Positions 6,539 through 7,601 of a stretch of 7,601 nt of DNA are shown one piece after another (position 1 is the first letter of the stretch; every line of letters starts with the position of its first letter). The stretch covers positions 1-7,601 of the forward strand of contig WFRF01000142.1 in the NCBI GenBank assembly GCA_015486655.1. Reading direction: 5' to 3'. The notes under the pieces were generated by a model. The model was not told the origin of the DNA. It worked only from the letters and a program-made list of their open reading frames with translations, and did no database searches. This DNA comes from Caldifarciminota bacterium. GTDB lineage: Bacteria > Hydrothermota > 32-111 > QNBC01. Both the position numbers and the translations under genes were made by a program.

Positions 6539-7023
6539 TTTACACCTCCATCCTCTCCAAAGTTATTTTCATATTCCCTCTTCAACATCGCCATAATAAT
6601 AAGATCAATATATTTACCCTCCTTATATGTATGTTCCTTTAATACTCCCTCCTTTCTGAAACCTAATTTTTGGTAAAGTTTTATTGCCCTTCGGTTTGTA
6701 TCATATACCTCAAGGAACACTTTTCTTATTTTTCTCTCCCTAAAAAGATATTTCAGTAGTCTTTTCATAACTTCGTATCCAAAACCGACATTCTGTAGTT
6801 TGGTGGAAATCGCTATGGTAAACATTATCCTATTTGAAAATTTATCGAAGTCGTGCAATATAATTCCGCCGATTTTCTTTCCTTCATCAGCAACCTTAAA
6901 AAATTCGCACACTTTACAATTACTGTACTTGAGTTCAAAATTATTCGAGAAATAAGGTCTGTTTAAAGGTTCTAAAAAATCATCTTTAATAGCATCAAAG
7001 GATGATTTTATTAACTCAATCAC
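6535..7023 (-). CDS. GNAT family N-acetyltransferase
   Basis: This 162-residue protein should transfer an acetyl group from acetyl-CoA to an amine. The acetyl-CoA pyrophosphate loop is visible as QNVGFG at 77-82 (the Q/R-x-x-G-x-G/A pattern), followed by a helix (YEVMKRLLKYLF). The second family block is NRRAIKLYQKLGFRKEG at 110-126, and HTYKEGKYIDLIIMAML (131-147) forms the last strands. This resembles the RimJ/RimL-SpeG type of GNAT. The substrate could be a protein N-terminus, an amino sugar, a polyamine or an antibiotic, and cannot be read from sequence. The start is the GTG at 7023, with the purine-rich GGAAGAA of the upstream gene's last codons about 9 nt ahead. No earlier or nearby ATG suits. 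It follows the chemotaxis gene by 5 nt, and its TGA overlaps the next ATG by 4 nt, so it is translationally coupled on both sides. Confidence 0.88.
   Translation of the reverse strand: MIELIKSSFDAIKDDFLEPLNRPYFSNNFELKYSNCKVCEFFKVADEGKKIGGIILHDFDKFSNRIMFTIAISTKLQNVGFGYEVMKRLLKYLFRERKIRKVFLEVYDTNRRAIKLYQKLGFRKEGVLKEHTYKEGKYIDLIIMAMLKREYENNFGEDGGVK
6543..6549 (-). promoter_or_regulatory. Strong ribosome binding site before the 427-residue repeat protein
   Basis: The minus strand reads GGAGGTG, then TAAA, then ATG at 6538. This near-perfect SD lies within the end of the GNAT gene. It suggests that the repeat protein is translated efficiently rather than only by re-initiation at the ATGA junction. 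Confidence 0.75.
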
Positions 7024-7028
7024 TCTAT

Positions 7029-7601
7029 TTATTCTTCCACTTTAAACTTATTTAATGTCTCCTTAAAATCCTCTGCAAGCTTATTGAGGTCTTCTGCGGA
7101 TTTACTGACCTGTTCGGTGCTAATTGCCGATTGTTGTACAACAGTTGATATCTCCTTCATTGTCATAACTATCTGCTCGCTAGCGCTTCTCTGTTGGTCC
7201 GTACCGGTTCTTATCTCCTTACTTGATTTGTTGGTTTCACTTATTGTGCTGTATATTTCATTGAGATTGTTGTTAACACTGTTAGTCAACTCCACACCCA
7301 CTTTTACCCTTTTTAATTCCTCTTCTGTGGACATTATCGAGGCATTGATGGAACTTCTTATCTCCTTTATTAACTCCGTTATCTCACCTGCGGACTGGGA
7401 TACATTTTCTGCAAGATTTCTTATCTCTTCGGCAACGACACTGAATCGTTTCCCGGCTTCACCGGCTCCGGCAGCTTCAATTGATGCATTCAGGGACAAG
7501 AGTTTTGTTTGAGAGGCAATTTCATTGATAAATTTTGCCACTTCGTCTATCTTTTCCGATTTATGGCCAAGCTCCAGAATCCTCTTTGAAGTACTTTCCG
7601 C
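7029..7601 (-). CDS. Methyl-accepting chemotaxis protein, signalling domain only (N-terminus outside the window)
   Basis: The frame is open through the window edge (codons GCG GAA AGT at 7601-7593) and ends with TAA at 7029-7031, giving the last 190 residues. The highly conserved hairpin tip that contacts CheW and CheA is present: IASQTKLLSLNASIEAA then GAGEAGKRFSVVAEEIRNLAE. It is followed by the descending coiled coil of heptads rich in S, T, E and Q (for example QSAISTEQVSKSAEDLNKLAE), where methylation sites normally lie, and a short end at VEE. There is no NWETF-type CheR-binding pentapeptide at the C-terminus. The tip has Gly at fragment residue 45 (EAAG) where most receptors have Arg (EAAR). 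The sensor and membrane domains lie outside the window, so the ligand is unknown. The GTG at 7541 is internal, because conserved coiled coil precedes it. This is the first visible gene of the minus-strand train. Confidence 0.93.
   Translation of the reverse strand, partial: AESTSKRILELGHKSEKIDEVAKFINEIASQTKLLSLNASIEAAGAGEAGKRFSVVAEEIRNLAENVSQSAGEITELIKEIRSSINASIMSTEEELKRVKVGVELTNSVNNNLNEIYSTISETNKSSKEIRTGTDQQRSASEQIVMTMKEISTVVQQSAISTEQVSKSAEDLNKLAEDFKETLNKFKVEE

Noticed and set aside
7084..7512. Plus-strand 142-codon ORF antisense to the chemotaxis gene
   Set aside because: It is a hydrophobic Leu/Ser-rich shadow of coiled-coil codons with no family resemblance. The minus-strand chemoreceptor frame is unmistakable.
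7029..7541. GTG at 7541 as the start of a short chemoreceptor-like protein
   Set aside because: The frame continues to the window edge with typical coiled-coil residues (STSKRILELGHKSEKIDE), so the gene is cut by the window, not short.

Overview
The window is AT-rich bacterial chromosome with two convergent, densely packed gene trains and about 170 bases between them. I see no tRNA, rRNA, CRISPR array, insertion sequence or phage gene. Shine-Dalgarno (SD) sequences are strong (AAGGAG, GGAGGT). The lipid II flippase and the methyl-accepting chemotaxis protein point to a motile, walled bacterium. A secreted or membrane protein that ends in phenylalanine hints weakly at an outer membrane. I cannot name the phylum from this sequence.

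Plus strand, 1-3977: the end of a Rossmann/DUF2520 protein, then murJ (lipid II flippase), scpB (condensin accessory subunit), a CofE-like F420 gamma-glutamyl ligase family gene, and an RluB/RsuA-type rRNA pseudouridine synthase. Every neighbouring pair overlaps out of frame (14, 16, 56 and 32 nt), so this is almost certainly one operon with translational coupling. It is a housekeeping set for cell wall, chromosome segregation and ribosome modification. The CofE-like gene is inserted into the common scpB-rluB pairing.

Intergenic, 3978-4144: a strong hairpin (4002-4031), an imperfect 14-15 nt tandem repeat carrying GGGGAATT, and a weak 40-codon ORF. The hairpin probably marks where the two transcription units meet.

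Minus strand, read from 7601 down to 4145: the C-terminal signalling part of a chemotaxis receptor, a GNAT acetyltransferase (5 nt gap), an unrecognised 427-residue signal-peptide protein (ATGA overlap), and a malate/lactate dehydrogenase (Ldh) family oxidoreductase (12 nt gap). These also look co-transcribed, but no common pathway is evident.

The most interesting item is the 427-residue protein. It contains four units of about 57-60 residues. Units 2-4 end in G-x4-G-x4-[Y/F] in exact register, and unit 1 keeps the second Gly and the Tyr. I do not recognise the family.
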